NCBI RefSeq assembly: GCF_019039215.1
Contig: NZ_JAHNZZ010000001.1
Coordinates: forward strand, 957,658 to 1,021,657
Length of the DNA stretch: 64,000 nt
From: Bacillus sp. FJAT-29790
GTDB lineage: Bacteria; Bacillota; Bacilli; Bacillales; Cytobacillaceae
Direction: 5' to 3'
The stretch's first letter is position 1. Each line of letters begins with the position of its first letter. The position numbers were made by a program, and so were the translations under genes. Positions 42,026-51,379 of the stretch are shown piece after piece. Under the pieces are notes generated by a model, which searched no databases, was not told the DNA's origin, and saw nothing but the letters and a program-made list of their open reading frames with translations.

Positions 42026-42904
42026 TTGGAACCAGAACCGCAAACGAATGTACAACCATTACCTTTTGCAAAAAGAAGTGCCCTTTTATACAAGTTACAG
42101 AAAAACAAGCTGACGCTAGTAGGCGGGATTCTTTTAGGTGTAATCATTCTTTCAGCTATATTAGCACCATTATTAACTTCATACAATCCGAATGTAATAG
42201 ATGCAGCGAATAAGTTTCAAGCCCCATCATGGTCCCATTGGTTTGGCACAGATGAAGTGGGAAGAGATATTTTTACTAGAATTTTATTTGGAGCTAGAAT
42301 ATCGCTCGGATTAGGTATACTGGCCATTTTAATAGCTGCTTTAATTGGATTGATAATTGGAACGATTTCTGGCTATTTTGGCGGGGTCATTGATCAAGCC
42401 ATTATGAGGATGATGGATATGATATTGGCTTTTCCTACCCTCATTCTTGCAATGGCCTTAGCATCTGCATTAGGACCAAGTATTCAAAATGCCATGATTG
42501 CTATTGCAATAATTAAAATTCCTGTCTATGTACGTTTGGCCAGAAGTGAAACATTAAGTTTACGGGAGTCATTGTTTGTAAAATCTGCGCAAACATTTGG
42601 AATCCATCCGTTTCGGATCATTCGGAAACATATTATGCCAAATTCAGTTTCTCCTGTTATCATTCAAGGGACATTGGATGTAGGCGATGCCATTTTATTA
42701 ATTGCGACTTTAGGTTTTTTAGGTTTAGGAGCACAGCCACCTGCACCTGAATGGGGAGCAATGATAAGCATCGGCTGGAAGTACTTGCTTGATTTTTGGT
42801 GGTATCCAACTTTTCCGTGTTTATTCCTTTTTTTATCTGCAGGAGCATTAAATTTAATTGGGGATGGGATCCGAGATGTATTGGATCCGAAATCAAGCAG
42901 ATAG
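42026..42904 (+). CDS. dppC: peptide ABC transporter permease (DppC/OppC type)
   Basis: A 292-residue permease with an N-terminal cytosolic tail, TM1 near 30-52, then the hallmark HWFGTDEVGRDIFTRILFGA and the EAA loop SLFVKSAQTFGIHPFRIIRK. It starts at TTG right after AAAGGAGGAAGTGAG. It pairs with DppB. The stop is 12 bases before the first ATPase gene. Confidence 0.92.
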   Translation: MEPEPQTNVQPLPFAKRSALLYKLQKNKLTLVGGILLGVIILSAILAPLLTSYNPNVIDAANKFQAPSWSHWFGTDEVGRDIFTRILFGARISLGLGILAILIAALIGLIIGTISGYFGGVIDQAIMRMMDMILAFPTLILAMALASALGPSIQNAMIAIAIIKIPVYVRLARSETLSLRESLFVKSAQTFGIHPFRIIRKHIMPNSVSPVIIQGTLDVGDAILLIATLGFLGLGAQPPAPEWGAMISIGWKYLLDFWWYPTFPCLFLFLSAGALNLIGDGIRDVLDPKSSR

Positions 42905-42916
42905 GAGGGCGGTGTC

Positions 42917-43873
42917 ATGTTAGAAATAAAAAACTTGCATGTGAACTTTCAAACCTTTAGAGGGACAATTGAAGCATTAAAAAATATAAATCTTTCTGTT
43001 GAGGAAAAGGAAATTGTTGGCATAGTGGGAGAATCCGGGTCAGGAAAATCAATCACTGCTCTATCTATTTTAGGTCTGCTAGAAAATAACGCACAAATAT
43101 CAGATGGAGAAATCTCCTATCGGGGAAAAAATCTATTAACCTTATCAAAAAAAGAGTTTCAAAAGATAAGAGGGAAAAAGATTGCAATGGTGTTCCAAGA
43201 GCCTATGACAGCACTTCATCCAACGATGAAGGTTGGACAGCAATTATCTGAGGTTATCCGAAGACATAGAAAAGTGAGCAAAAAAGAGTCGGTACAATTA
43301 ATGATAAATGCCTTAAAAGATGTACATATTCACAATTCCGAGCATGTAGCTAAACAGTATCCCTTTGAATTAAGTGGAGGAATGCGTCAAAGAATTGTTA
43401 TTGCCTTAGCAATGGCAGCTCCTCCTGATTTGCTAATCGCAGATGAACCGACAACAGCCTTAGATGTAACAATTCAGCATGAAATTTTGCAGCTTATGAA
43501 AGAATTAAATAACAAAAAGGGGACATCGATTCTGTTTATTACGCATGATTTAGGTGTAGTTTCCCAAATATGTGATCGAACGGTTGTCATGTATGCGGGA
43601 GAAGTAATTGAGTCCGGCAAGACTAAGGAGGTTTTATTCTCACCACAACATCCATATACAAAGGCCCTTATTGAGGCTTTACCGGATGGAAAGGATGCGT
43701 ATGAACCATTAAGAGCGATTCATGGGGAGGTGCCAAACTTAATGGAACGGCCGATAGGATGTGCGTTTGCTTCTAGATGTCAGTATGTAATGGATATTTG
43801 TCGGTCAAAGCAGCCAGAATTAACATATTGGCAAAATCAACGTGACGTAGCTTGTTGGCTAGAAAGGGATTGA
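42917..43873 (+). CDS. dppD: peptide ABC transporter ATPase (DppD/OppD type)
   Basis: A 318-residue ATPase with Walker A GESGSGKSITALSILGL, Q-loop MVFQEPMTALHPTMKVGQQL, signature LSGGMRQRIVIA, Walker B LLIADEPTTALDVT, and the oligopeptide-specific C-terminal tail with Cys residues (GCAFASRCQYVMDICRSKQP) that in the family forms a 4Fe-4S-like or regulatory site. It powers import with DppF. Ribosome site AGGAGGG. Confidence 0.94.
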   Translation: MLEIKNLHVNFQTFRGTIEALKNINLSVEEKEIVGIVGESGSGKSITALSILGLLENNAQISDGEISYRGKNLLTLSKKEFQKIRGKKIAMVFQEPMTALHPTMKVGQQLSEVIRRHRKVSKKESVQLMINALKDVHIHNSEHVAKQYPFELSGGMRQRIVIALAMAAPPDLLIADEPTTALDVTIQHEILQLMKELNNKKGTSILFITHDLGVVSQICDRTVVMYAGEVIESGKTKEVLFSPQHPYTKALIEALPDGKDAYEPLRAIHGEVPNLMERPIGCAFASRCQYVMDICRSKQPELTYWQNQRDVACWLERD

Positions 43874-43877
43874 TTCT

Positions 43878-44810
43878 ATGCAAGCAATTATCGAAATGAC
43901 ACATGTGCAAAAGCATTATCATAAAGGTAAATTAACTGTAAAAGCACTGGATAATATGTCCATTTCTATATTTGAAGGAGAAGTGTTAGGCCTTGTAGGT
44001 GAATCTGGATCTGGTAAAAGTACGTTTGGTAAGTTGATCATTGGACTTGAATCTCCTACAGCGGGAGAAATCCTTTATCATGGCAATCCTTTATGGAAAA
44101 GAAATAAATATATACGCCGAAAGCCTGGGGAATTACAAACCGTTTTTCAAGACCCGCAATCCTCACTAGACCCTAGAATGACGATAAAAGAAATCATTCT
44201 TGAACCACTCTATGCACTAGATAAAATTGAAAGAAAGAAGAAAGGGTCATATGATAATTTATTGAATTTAATAAAACGAGTAGGGTTAAAGGAAGAGTAT
44301 CTAGACCGATATCCACATGAATTTAGCGGCGGCCAGCGTCAAAGAATTGCGATTGCCAGAGCCCTCATAACAGATCCGTCATTTATTGTACTGGACGAAC
44401 CCACTTCAGCCTTAGACGTATCTGTTCAGGCGCAGGTTCTCAATCTATTAAAAGAATTAAAGGAAGAACGAGGCTTAACCTACTTATTTATTTCACACAA
44501 CATGTCCGTCATTAAATTTATGTGCAGCCAAGTGGCTGTACTTTATAAAGGTAATATTGTAGAAATGGGTCAAACTGATCAACTATTTAATAATCCACGT
44601 CACCCCTATACAAAAATTCTATTATCATCATTGCCCAGTCTCTTTGAAAATCATCAACAAAGCATGGAGGGCTTCGCTGAATCCATACAGCCAGAAAATC
44701 AAACAAGCTGCGTGTTTTATGAAAAATGTCCAAAGCGAACAGAAAAATGCTTAATAAGCCCTGTTTTCGAGGTAAAGGATCAAAATCATCTAGCTGCATG
44801 TCATTATTAA
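43878..44810 (+). CDS. dppF: peptide ABC transporter ATPase (DppF/OppF type)
   Basis: A 310-residue ATPase with Walker A GESGSGKSTFGKLIIGLE, Q-loop TVFQDPQSSLDPRMTIKEII, signature FSGGQRQRIAIARAL, Walker B IVLDEPTSALDVS, and a C-terminal cysteine tail (SCVFYEKCPKRTEKC). It is the last gene of the SBP-B-C-D-F importer, 4 bases after dppD. No terminator is obvious directly behind it. Confidence 0.94.
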   Translation: MQAIIEMTHVQKHYHKGKLTVKALDNMSISIFEGEVLGLVGESGSGKSTFGKLIIGLESPTAGEILYHGNPLWKRNKYIRRKPGELQTVFQDPQSSLDPRMTIKEIILEPLYALDKIERKKKGSYDNLLNLIKRVGLKEEYLDRYPHEFSGGQRQRIAIARALITDPSFIVLDEPTSALDVSVQAQVLNLLKELKEERGLTYLFISHNMSVIKFMCSQVAVLYKGNIVEMGQTDQLFNNPRHPYTKILLSSLPSLFENHQQSMEGFAESIQPENQTSCVFYEKCPKRTEKCLISPVFEVKDQNHLAACHY

Positions 44811-45322
44811 AGGGTAAATACAGAGATGATAAAAGACCATCAGTGGGGGATGATAAACTTACTACAATTGTGTAAAGATGAGAATGGATTTTTTGGAATG
44901 TATAATAGAAGAGGGGAAAGTTGAAACAGAAAATGGAAGGCGGAATGTGTGCAGGAGGTTGAATCCCAAATTTTCGTATTGTTTCGTTTGCCGGGCGGAT
45001 GAGATTCTTACGTTTGGCTAATCACTTGCGGCTTAGAAAAACAGAGAAATTGTTTCAAATTGTAGATGCTTTGAAAAAAGATTGAAATTTAGTTCACTTA
45101 GAAGGCAAGTACCAATTTCAGCTGAAATTTCCATATATTTATCTTACAATAAAACATACGTTCTTGATTGTGTGTTAATATGGTAAACTAAAAGAGCAAT
45201 AGGACGGTCATCGTTCTTGGATGAACTAGGGAAGTTGAAATAATCGGAAATCATGTGTTTCATTGCTTGAAGTCGATGTGTAATGGATGAACATACCATT
45301 TTTCCGTAGGAGGAGTTTTTTT
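44811..45322. other. intergenic region after the peptide importer
   Basis: No recognised gene. A 28-codon frame at 45000-45086 reads MRFLRLANHLRLRKTEKLFQ without a ribosome site and may be a relic. The right end carries the strong site TAGGAGGAG for the SDR gene. Confidence 0.4.
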
Positions 45323-46084
45323 ATGGATTTACAATTACAAGGGAAAAATGTACTTATTACAGGTGGTTCTAAAGGGATAGGGAAAGCAATTGCAAAAGCA
45401 TTCATTTCAGAGGGAGCGAATGTTTCTATTGCTGCCCGTAGTATCGAATTTTTAGAAAAGGCTAAAGAAGAACTTGGCGGCAATGTATCTATTTTCCAGG
45501 CTGATATTTTAAAAGCGGTTGAACGGGAAAAATTGATCCAATCTGTTATTGAACAACAAGGATCGATTGATGTCCTAATCAATAATGCAGGCGGTAGCAA
45601 TGGAGGAGCTGCAACAGAAACGGAGATGGATCTATTTTATGAAGCAATGGATCTAAATTATTTTTCGGCTGTTCATTTAAGTAAATTAGCTGTAGACCAC
45701 ATGAAGCAATCCCGCTGCGGCTCGATTATTAATATAACGTCTATTTTCGGAAGAGAAAGCGGCGGGAAAGTTACATATAATAATGCCAAATCAGCTCTTA
45801 TTAGTTTCACAAAGTCTTTGGCAGACGAAGTGATCCCTTATGGCATTCGCGTTAACAGCATTGCTCCCGGAAGTATTTTGCATAAAACAGGAAATTGGAA
45901 AAAACGCCTCGAGGAGGACCCTGAAGGCATAAAAGCGTTTGTTAAAAATGAAATTCCGGCAGGGCGTTTCGGTACACCTGAAGAAGTGGCCAATGTCGTT
46001 TCTTTCCTGGCTTCTGATAAAGCATCTTGGGTTGTGGGAGCTAGTATTAATGTAGATGGCGGACAATCTAGGATGAATTTTTAA
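45323..46084 (+). CDS. short-chain dehydrogenase/reductase
   Basis: A 253-residue Rossmann-fold NAD(P)-dependent oxidoreductase. ATG 45323 is chosen because TAGGAGGAG precedes it; the upstream in-frame ATG at 45287 lacks a site. Cofactor motif TGGSKGIGKAIA (~residues 12-23), NNAGG, catalytic ITSIFGRESGGKVTYNNAKS (Ser...Tyr-x-x-x-Lys), and the C-terminal SDKASWVVGASINVDGGQS of 3-oxoacyl-ACP-reductase-like classical SDRs. Substrate not predictable. Monocistronic. Confidence 0.9.
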   Translation: MDLQLQGKNVLITGGSKGIGKAIAKAFISEGANVSIAARSIEFLEKAKEELGGNVSIFQADILKAVEREKLIQSVIEQQGSIDVLINNAGGSNGGAATETEMDLFYEAMDLNYFSAVHLSKLAVDHMKQSRCGSIINITSIFGRESGGKVTYNNAKSALISFTKSLADEVIPYGIRVNSIAPGSILHKTGNWKKRLEEDPEGIKAFVKNEIPAGRFGTPEEVANVVSFLASDKASWVVGASINVDGGQSRMNF

Positions 46085-46182
46085 CGTGGATTTGAAACAA
46101 TTATAGGTTCAACTAACAGATCGTCTAAGAAATTTTAGCAGGAAAATATGAAATGTTATAAATTTAGAAACAGGTGAAAGAT

Positions 46183-46809
46183 TTGAACGGAACATCACAT
46201 ACAGTCATCGGAGCAACAGCAGGATTCATTACAGCAAATATCTTTCAATCTGATCCAACTGCAACAATTTTTCTAGTAGGGGCAGGAGCAATTTCAGGTC
46301 TAATGCCTGATTTAGATATTGATGGGAAGCTTAGAAACAAAATCACAGTTTCTCATAAAATTATTCGAGGCGTTGCCCGGTTTATTGCGGTTTTAATGAT
46401 TTTGTATAGCTTTTTTACTGGAACAGGAATGGATAAATGGATAGGTATTGGAGCAGGAGTTACCATCATTTTCATTTCGTCTTTAATCACTCAAAAACGA
46501 ATGCTAACTGTTACAGGTATAGGGGTCCTTATCGGAGGTCTATCATTAGCCGAAAATTGGTTATGGTTGTTGGGTATTTATATTATTGTAGCTTCATTTG
46601 TTCCTCATAGAAGCTATACACATTCCCTATTAGGGACTCTTTTTTTCGCAATCATAGCGTTTCAATTAGAAGAATCACTTGGGCTTGATGGAGTATTTAT
46701 TACTTGTATATTGGGCTATTTGAGCCATTTAGTTGCAGACATGAAGTTGCTGCCAGTTAACAAACGGGGAATAAAATTCTTCTTGCCACTTTCGAAAAAG
46801 GAATTTTAA
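46183..46809 (+). CDS. membrane-bound metal-dependent hydrolase-like protein (YdjM family)
   Basis: A 208-residue membrane protein starting MNGTSHTVIGATAGFITANI (TTG 46183, preceded by AGGTGAAAG; an upstream GTG at 46174 is less likely). Five or six hydrophobic segments. Conserved HxxxG near the start, LMPDLDIDGKLRNK, VPHRSYTHSLLGTLFFAI and GYLSHLVADMKLLPVNKRGI supply the His/Asp set of the YdjM/LexA-regulated DUF457 family, thought to be phospholipase-C-like metal hydrolases. Function is unproven. A strong terminator lies at 46991. Confidence 0.85.
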   Translation: MNGTSHTVIGATAGFITANIFQSDPTATIFLVGAGAISGLMPDLDIDGKLRNKITVSHKIIRGVARFIAVLMILYSFFTGTGMDKWIGIGAGVTIIFISSLITQKRMLTVTGIGVLIGGLSLAENWLWLLGIYIIVASFVPHRSYTHSLLGTLFFAIIAFQLEESLGLDGVFITCILGYLSHLVADMKLLPVNKRGIKFFLPLSKKEF

Positions 46810-46990
46810 ATGATTAATAGAAAATGATAGTATCCCAATAAAATAAATCTCTCTTATTTCTTTTCCTTCGGTTAAGTGATTGGCTATTTAATATCGTATC
46901 ACCAGTTTTAGACGTATAAGTGGTACATTATGCATGAGAACGAGTAATTTTTGGTATTTGACTTTTTATTTTTCATAGTGGATACACCAT

Positions 46991-47041
46991 GCCTGCCCTC
47001 GGTGCGTTACCAGTTAACGCACCGGGGGCAGGCGTTTTTTA
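46991..47041 (+). terminator. strong intrinsic terminator
   Basis: GCCTGCCCTCGGTGCGTTA pairs almost perfectly with TAACGCACCGGGGGCAGGC, then T6. Unusually stable and GC-rich for this genome. Confidence 0.92.
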
Positions 47042-47544
47042 ATTCACCATTATTTTCAACAGAATTTTTCTTTTTTAAGTAGAATTGTCATTTAAATTCC
47101 AGTTTTATCAAATTATCATCCAATGTGGCTTATGTCTTTTAAATTGGTTTAAATTCCCATCTACTAGTGATAAATATAACAGTGCGTGTGGTAAATGATG
47201 GTAAAAAAGCTACTTATCGAAAAATGAAATGAAATAGAATCATATGATTTGCAAATAATATGTAACAAAGGTTGAAAAAACAAACGAAAATAAAACAAAT
47301 TGTCCACTTGACAAGATTTAACGAAGGGTATAAAATTTTTAAAGTTCACATGTGATGCGATTATCAACAGTTATAAGAGAAATATTTATTTTAGGTATTA
47401 AAAAGAAAGGGTATGTTGCAATATTATCCAATTACCATGATTAAGGACGTATTACCGCAAAGAAAATAGACTTTCATTGATATAGTTCTATTAAAAATGA
47501 AGTTAAAAGGGAAATAATGGATTAATGGCTATTATAATTTTTTT

Positions 47545-47558
47545 TGTAAGCACTTGCA
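47545..47558. promoter_or_regulatory. imperfect cre-like palindrome upstream of gntP-type gene
   Basis: TGTAAGCACTTGCA differs from the CcpA consensus TGWAANCGNTNWCA at the central G and one outer base. It is placed ~130 bases before the permease. Carbon catabolite control of a sugar-acid permease would make sense. Weak on sequence alone. Confidence 0.35.
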
Positions 47559-47631
47559 GGTGTGATGGAAGAGTTAACAGTTTTAGTCAATTGTAAGGTT
47601 GCAGGTATATACATCATGTGTAAGAGAAGCA

Positions 47632-47644
47632 AATTGCAACATTT
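47632..47644. promoter_or_regulatory. TTGCAAC-type operator candidate before the permease
   Basis: AATTGCAACATTT lies 43 bases before the permease start, with a related ATGTTGCAATAT at 47414. The same core recurs before larE, the regulator and the DUF1537 kinase. Confidence 0.4.
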
Positions 47645-47686
47645 AAATATATATAAACTATCAGGCTTTACATGAGGAGGACTATT

Positions 47687-49033
47687 ATGCCGTTATTAAT
47701 TATTGCAATAGGGGTAGTATTATTACTTATATTGATTATGGGCTTGAAATTAAACACATTTATTTCCTTAATCATTGTGTCAATCGTTGTAGCTTTATCA
47801 CTAGGGCTGCCAATGAGTGATGTTGTAAAATCTATTGAAAGCGGTTTAGGTGGAACACTTGGTCATATTGGTTTAATTTTTGGATTAGGTGCCATGCTCG
47901 GTAGGTTAATTGCTGATGCAGGTGGAGCCAATCGTATTGCTACAACCTTAATTGATAAATTTGGGGCAAAAAGAATTGAATGGGCTATTTTATTTGCTTC
48001 ATTTATTGTAGGGATCGCATTATTCCTTGAAGTAACAATTGTATTATTAGTTCCAATTATTTTCTCAATCGCAAAAGAATTAAAAGTTTCTATTGTAAAA
48101 TTAGGTCTGCCAATGGTTACTGCTGCCTTAGCGGCACATGCTTTCTTGCCTCCACATCCGGGCCCAATAGCTGTCGCTGCAGAATATCATGCAAATGTTG
48201 GTTTAGTTTTAATTTATGGAATTATTGTCGCAATCCCGACTGTTATTATTGCTGGTATTTGGTATCCTAAGCTTGCCCGAAAAATTGTGCCAAGTGCATT
48301 TACAAGAGAAGGCAGTGAATCTTTCGGTATCCAGAAGAAATTCAAATTAGAAGAAACACCTAGCTTTGGTATCAGCGTATTTACAGCATTATTTCCTGTT
48401 ATTTTAATGGCTTTAGGTGCAATTGTTGATATGACTCAACCGGCTTTAGGATTTAAAGACAGTTGGTTTACCGTATTTATTCGTTTTATCGGGAACTCTT
48501 CGATAGCTATGCTGCTTTCCGTATTGCTTGCAATTTACACAATGGGATTAAGAAGAAAAATTCCTGTGAAGAATTTGATGGAATCGTGTTCTTCAGCAGT
48601 TAATGCATTGGGAATGCTACTTTTAATTATTGGTGGCGGCGGTGCGTTAAAACAAGTACTTATTGATGGTGGCGTTGGTGATTATGTTTCTAAAATATTT
48701 GAAGGTACTTCGATGTCACCAATTCTATTTGCTTGGATTGTCGCAGCATTATTACGTGTCTGCTTAGGATCTGGAACTGTTGCAACGTTAACAACACCAG
48801 GGCTAGTTCTTCCGTTACTTTCAACCATGCACGGTGTTAACTTAGAACTAGTCGTACTTGCAACTGGAGCTGGAAGTGCAATTGCATCACATGTTAATGA
48901 TGCTGGATTCTGGATGGTTAAAGAGTCTTTAGGTATGAGCTTGAAAGAAGCATTTGGAACATATACCGTACTTTCCACTATTGTTTCTGTATCTGGATTA
49001 GTATTTATTCTATTATTAAATGCAATTCTTTAA
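47687..49033 (+). CDS. GntP-family gluconate/sugar-acid permease
   Basis: A 448-residue membrane protein with 12 or more hydrophobic segments. ATG 47687 follows TGAGGAGGACT. The GntP landmarks LGAMLGRLIADAGGANRIAT, FLEVTIVLLVPIIFSIAKEL, HAFLPPHPGPIAVAAEYHAN and ASHVNDAGFWMVKESLGMSL are intact. Members import gluconate, glycerate, and in C4-acid clusters erythronate or threonate, with protons. The kinase, dehydrogenase and racemase-like genes downstream support a C4 sugar-acid substrate. The terminator at 49051 makes it monocistronic. Confidence 0.9.
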   Translation: MPLLIIAIGVVLLLILIMGLKLNTFISLIIVSIVVALSLGLPMSDVVKSIESGLGGTLGHIGLIFGLGAMLGRLIADAGGANRIATTLIDKFGAKRIEWAILFASFIVGIALFLEVTIVLLVPIIFSIAKELKVSIVKLGLPMVTAALAAHAFLPPHPGPIAVAAEYHANVGLVLIYGIIVAIPTVIIAGIWYPKLARKIVPSAFTREGSESFGIQKKFKLEETPSFGISVFTALFPVILMALGAIVDMTQPALGFKDSWFTVFIRFIGNSSIAMLLSVLLAIYTMGLRRKIPVKNLMESCSSAVNALGMLLLIIGGGGALKQVLIDGGVGDYVSKIFEGTSMSPILFAWIVAALLRVCLGSGTVATLTTPGLVLPLLSTMHGVNLELVVLATGAGSAIASHVNDAGFWMVKESLGMSLKEAFGTYTVLSTIVSVSGLVFILLLNAIL

Positions 49034-49050
49034 TATATTTCAGTCTGCAA

Positions 49051-49092
49051 AAGAAACCATTTTATATGCTCTATAAAATGGTTTCTTTTTTT
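49051..49092 (+). terminator. terminator of the permease gene
   Basis: AGAAACCATTTTATA pairs with TATAAAATGGTTTCT, then seven T. Confidence 0.92.
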
Positions 49093-49293
49093 GTTGTTTA
49101 CAAATTGTTATGGTGAATCGTATTACAAGGTAAATTACTCCACTTCATTATTTAGATTCAGTGTTTTTCAATGATTTCATTATATTCTCTGTAATATCAA
49201 TAACAATCTTTTGGGTTATGAGCGCATCAACTGCCACTAAAAATATAACGTAGTGGAGTAACCCTGTTCTCCTACGTACAATTTTGGGAATAC

Positions 49294-49324
49294 AAAAAGA
49301 GCCCATCGTATCCAGAGGGCTCTC
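49294..49324 (-). terminator. terminator of the HAD gene
   Basis: On the minus strand GAGCCC pairs with GGGCTC and is followed by TTTTTG, 14 bases after the HAD stop. Confidence 0.8.
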
Positions 49325-49337
49325 ATATATACATTCT

Positions 49338-50165
49338 TTAATTGTGGGACACAGCCTCTTTTTCACCTGTTAATTTTAGTTGCTGCCGCATGGCATAGGA
49401 AAACCCATCTTCATCATTTGTCTTTGTGACAATATCTGCATGTTTTTGAATAGCGAGAGGGGCATTTCCCATTGCAATCGATGTGGTTGCTACCTCGAAT
49501 TGGGCGAGATCATTCCCTCCATCTCCTATCGCAATAATCTCTTCGAATGGTAAATTCATCATTTGCTGGTATCGCAATAAAGCTTTCCCTTTATGGGCTT
49601 CACTAGAAGTAATTTCTAGATTATTAGGAAAAGAAGAAGCCATGGAAATTTCAAACTTATTTGCTAAGGCCAATTTTACTTGCTCGATTTTTTCCAATTG
49701 ATCGTGATAAACCAATGCAATTAATTTATAGATTTTCAGATTGTCTTGGCCTAGAATTTCATCATAATTGTACTCATTAAAAAGGGAAGTGAGTTCATCT
49801 TTGCTTTTATCATGCAGTGGTGGCAAAGTTGAAGGAAAGCCGCCGTAATTGGTATAGACAAGTATGCCTACACCCAATTCTTTTAAAATCGAGAATATTT
49901 TCTTGTAAGTAGGAACAGAAATCGTTGCTTCATAAAGAACCTCTCTTGTTTTAGAATATAAAACAGAGCCGTTAATACAAAAAATTGGAAGCTCCATTTT
50001 TTGTATCGCTTTTAGTTTGATCACATCTGCAAACGCACGACCTGTGTTCAAAATAATACAGTGTCCTTGTACTTGCAATTCCTTTAAGGTTTTTGAGTTT
50101 TCTTCAGATATCTCTTGTTGAGAGTTTAATAACGTCCCATCTAAATCAATCGAAATACATTTCAT
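49338..50165 (-). CDS. Cof-type HAD-IIB phosphatase
   Basis: A 275-residue cytosolic phosphatase. Motif I DLDGTLLNSQQEIS, motif II ILNTGRAF, the type IIB cap (~80-185) and motif IV GDGGNDLAQFEVA all present. Such enzymes dephosphorylate sugar phosphates, PLP or FMN-like compounds with low specificity. It lies on the opposite strand between the permease and larE of the sugar-acid cluster, where it might remove accumulating phosphosugar-acids; that is inference from place only. No strong ribosome site; AAAGGAAA precedes the ATG. Confidence 0.9.
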   Translation of the reverse strand: MKCISIDLDGTLLNSQQEISEENSKTLKELQVQGHCIILNTGRAFADVIKLKAIQKMELPIFCINGSVLYSKTREVLYEATISVPTYKKIFSILKELGVGILVYTNYGGFPSTLPPLHDKSKDELTSLFNEYNYDEILGQDNLKIYKLIALVYHDQLEKIEQVKLALANKFEISMASSFPNNLEITSSEAHKGKALLRYQQMMNLPFEEIIAIGDGGNDLAQFEVATTSIAMGNAPLAIQKHADIVTKTNDEDGFSYAMRQQLKLTGEKEAVSHN

Positions 50166-50485
50166 TGGATTCTTATATTTCCTTTCAATGTTTTAAGGTT
50201 CGTTGAAACAAAACTTAATGTAATTTTAGCTGATTCGTTTACATACTACTATATTTATAGAAATTAAAACACAATTTAACGATAATATATTTTGAAATCG
50301 CTTTAATAACTACTTTTACTTTCATATAAATTCGCTTATAATTGATTGGTGTTGCAAAATGCACAAATGCCTTTTCGGTTTTCGGATCGAAAAAAACTCT
50401 ATAATAATCGGTTGCTCTTGCGACAGTATAAATTAATGAATAATTCATGAAAAATATTGAAAATATAGTGATAGGTGGAATTAAG
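50166..50485. other. divergent promoter region between HAD and larE
   Basis: AT-rich. Holds an operator candidate TGTTGCAAAATGCACA (50350-50365) and promoters for both directions. The minus-strand frame 50239-50448 lacks a ribosome site and is not supported. Confidence 0.45.
50350..50365. promoter_or_regulatory. double TTGCA operator candidate before larE
   Basis: TGTTGCAAAATGCACA contains two TGCA cores in tandem, matching the boxes at 47632, 51355, 53246 and 53316. Confidence 0.4.
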
Positions 50486-51295
50486 ATGAATGAAAAGTAT
50501 GAACGGCTGAAAGAAATCTTGAAAGAGATGGAAAATGTAGTTGTTGCTTTTTCAGGCGGTGTCGATAGTACGTTGCTATTAAAGGTTGCGGTTGATATTT
50601 TAGGGGTAGAAAATGTCTTAGCTGTTACGGCAGATTCCGAAACGTATCCTTCAAGTGAGTTAGAAGAAGCTAAGAAGTTAGCTAAAATGATTGGAGCAAC
50701 ACACCAAGTGATTGAAACCTCTGAATTGAATATACCAGGCTATGCAGAAAATGACCAGAACCGTTGTTATTTCTGTAAAAATGGGTTGTTTGAACAAATC
50801 GTTCCGATCATGCATCAGAAGGAATTTCAAAACGTTGTATATGGTTTGATTGCTGATGACATGAGTGAACATCGTCCTGGTGTACGTGCAGCAAAAGAAC
50901 ATGGTGTCCGGGGGCCGCTTCAAGAAGCGAATCTTTATAAAGAAGAAATTCGTGAGCTTTCAAAACAATTAAACTTGCCTACTTGGGAAAAGCCATCGTT
51001 CGCTTGTTTATCTTCACGCATCGCTTATGGTGAAAAAATTACGCAAGAAAAATTAACAAAGGTTGAAAAGTCTGAGGCATATTTAAAGGGGCTAGGCATT
51101 AAACAAGTGCGCGTTCGAACTCATCAAGAGATTGCTAGGATCGAAGTAGAGCAAGAAGATATGCAGCTAATTTTAACAAACCATAAAGATATTATGGAAA
51201 ACCTTCAACGATTTGGATATAAATATGTCACCCTTGATCTTCATGGCTATATGAGCGGCAGCATGAATAAAGTGTTGCCAACAAGTGTTAACTAA
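50486..51295 (+). CDS. larE: ATP-dependent sacrificial sulfur transferase LarE
   Basis: A 269-residue PP-loop enzyme: VVVAFSGGVDSTLLLKVAVD is the ATP pyrophosphatase loop. CYFCKNGLFEQI, GVRAAKEHGVRGPLQEANLY and KPSFACLSSRIAYGE follow LarE order; the Cys in FACLSSRI corresponds to the sacrificial cysteine region (Cys176 in the Lactiplantibacillus enzyme). LarE donates sulfur to build the nickel-pincer cofactor of LarA-type racemases. The start ATG 50486 follows AGGTGGA. A LarA-like gene lies at 56037, but larB and larC, needed for the other steps, are not in this window. Confidence 0.9.
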   Translation: MNEKYERLKEILKEMENVVVAFSGGVDSTLLLKVAVDILGVENVLAVTADSETYPSSELEEAKKLAKMIGATHQVIETSELNIPGYAENDQNRCYFCKNGLFEQIVPIMHQKEFQNVVYGLIADDMSEHRPGVRAAKEHGVRGPLQEANLYKEEIRELSKQLNLPTWEKPSFACLSSRIAYGEKITQEKLTKVEKSEAYLKGLGIKQVRVRTHQEIARIEVEQEDMQLILTNHKDIMENLQRFGYKYVTLDLHGYMSGSMNKVLPTSVN

Positions 51296-51353
51296 AGGTA
51301 AGTTGTATATATATTAAATGGATAAGTTATTACTAATAATAAGTCGTGTTGAT

Positions 51354-51365
51354 TTTTGCAACAGA
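51354..51365. promoter_or_regulatory. TTGCAAC operator candidate at the regulator gene
   Basis: TTTTTGCAACAG lies 15-26 bases upstream of the regulator start, overlapping its leader; compatible with autoregulation. Confidence 0.35.
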
Positions 51366-51379
51366 GGGTGAAGGGGAAA

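Larger units (their letters stand above)
46810..47686. other. long intergenic region upstream of the GntP permease
   Basis: No gene seen on either strand. It contains the terminator at 46991-47041, an imperfect catabolite-responsive element TGTAAGCACTTGCA at 47545-47558, and two TTGCAA-like boxes at 47414 and 47632. The last element is the GAGGAGG ribosome site at 47674. Confidence 0.5.

Noticed and set aside
45287-45322. Earlier start of the SDR gene
   Set aside because: ATG 45323 has TAGGAGGAG at ideal distance, and the family starts just after it.
49148-49366. 72-residue minus-strand frame overlapping the HAD gene end
   Set aside because: Overlaps the HAD gene and its terminator, lacks a ribosome site, and the translation looks random.
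50239-50448. 69-residue minus-strand frame between HAD and larE
   Set aside because: Lies in the divergent promoter region, no ribosome site, unusual composition.
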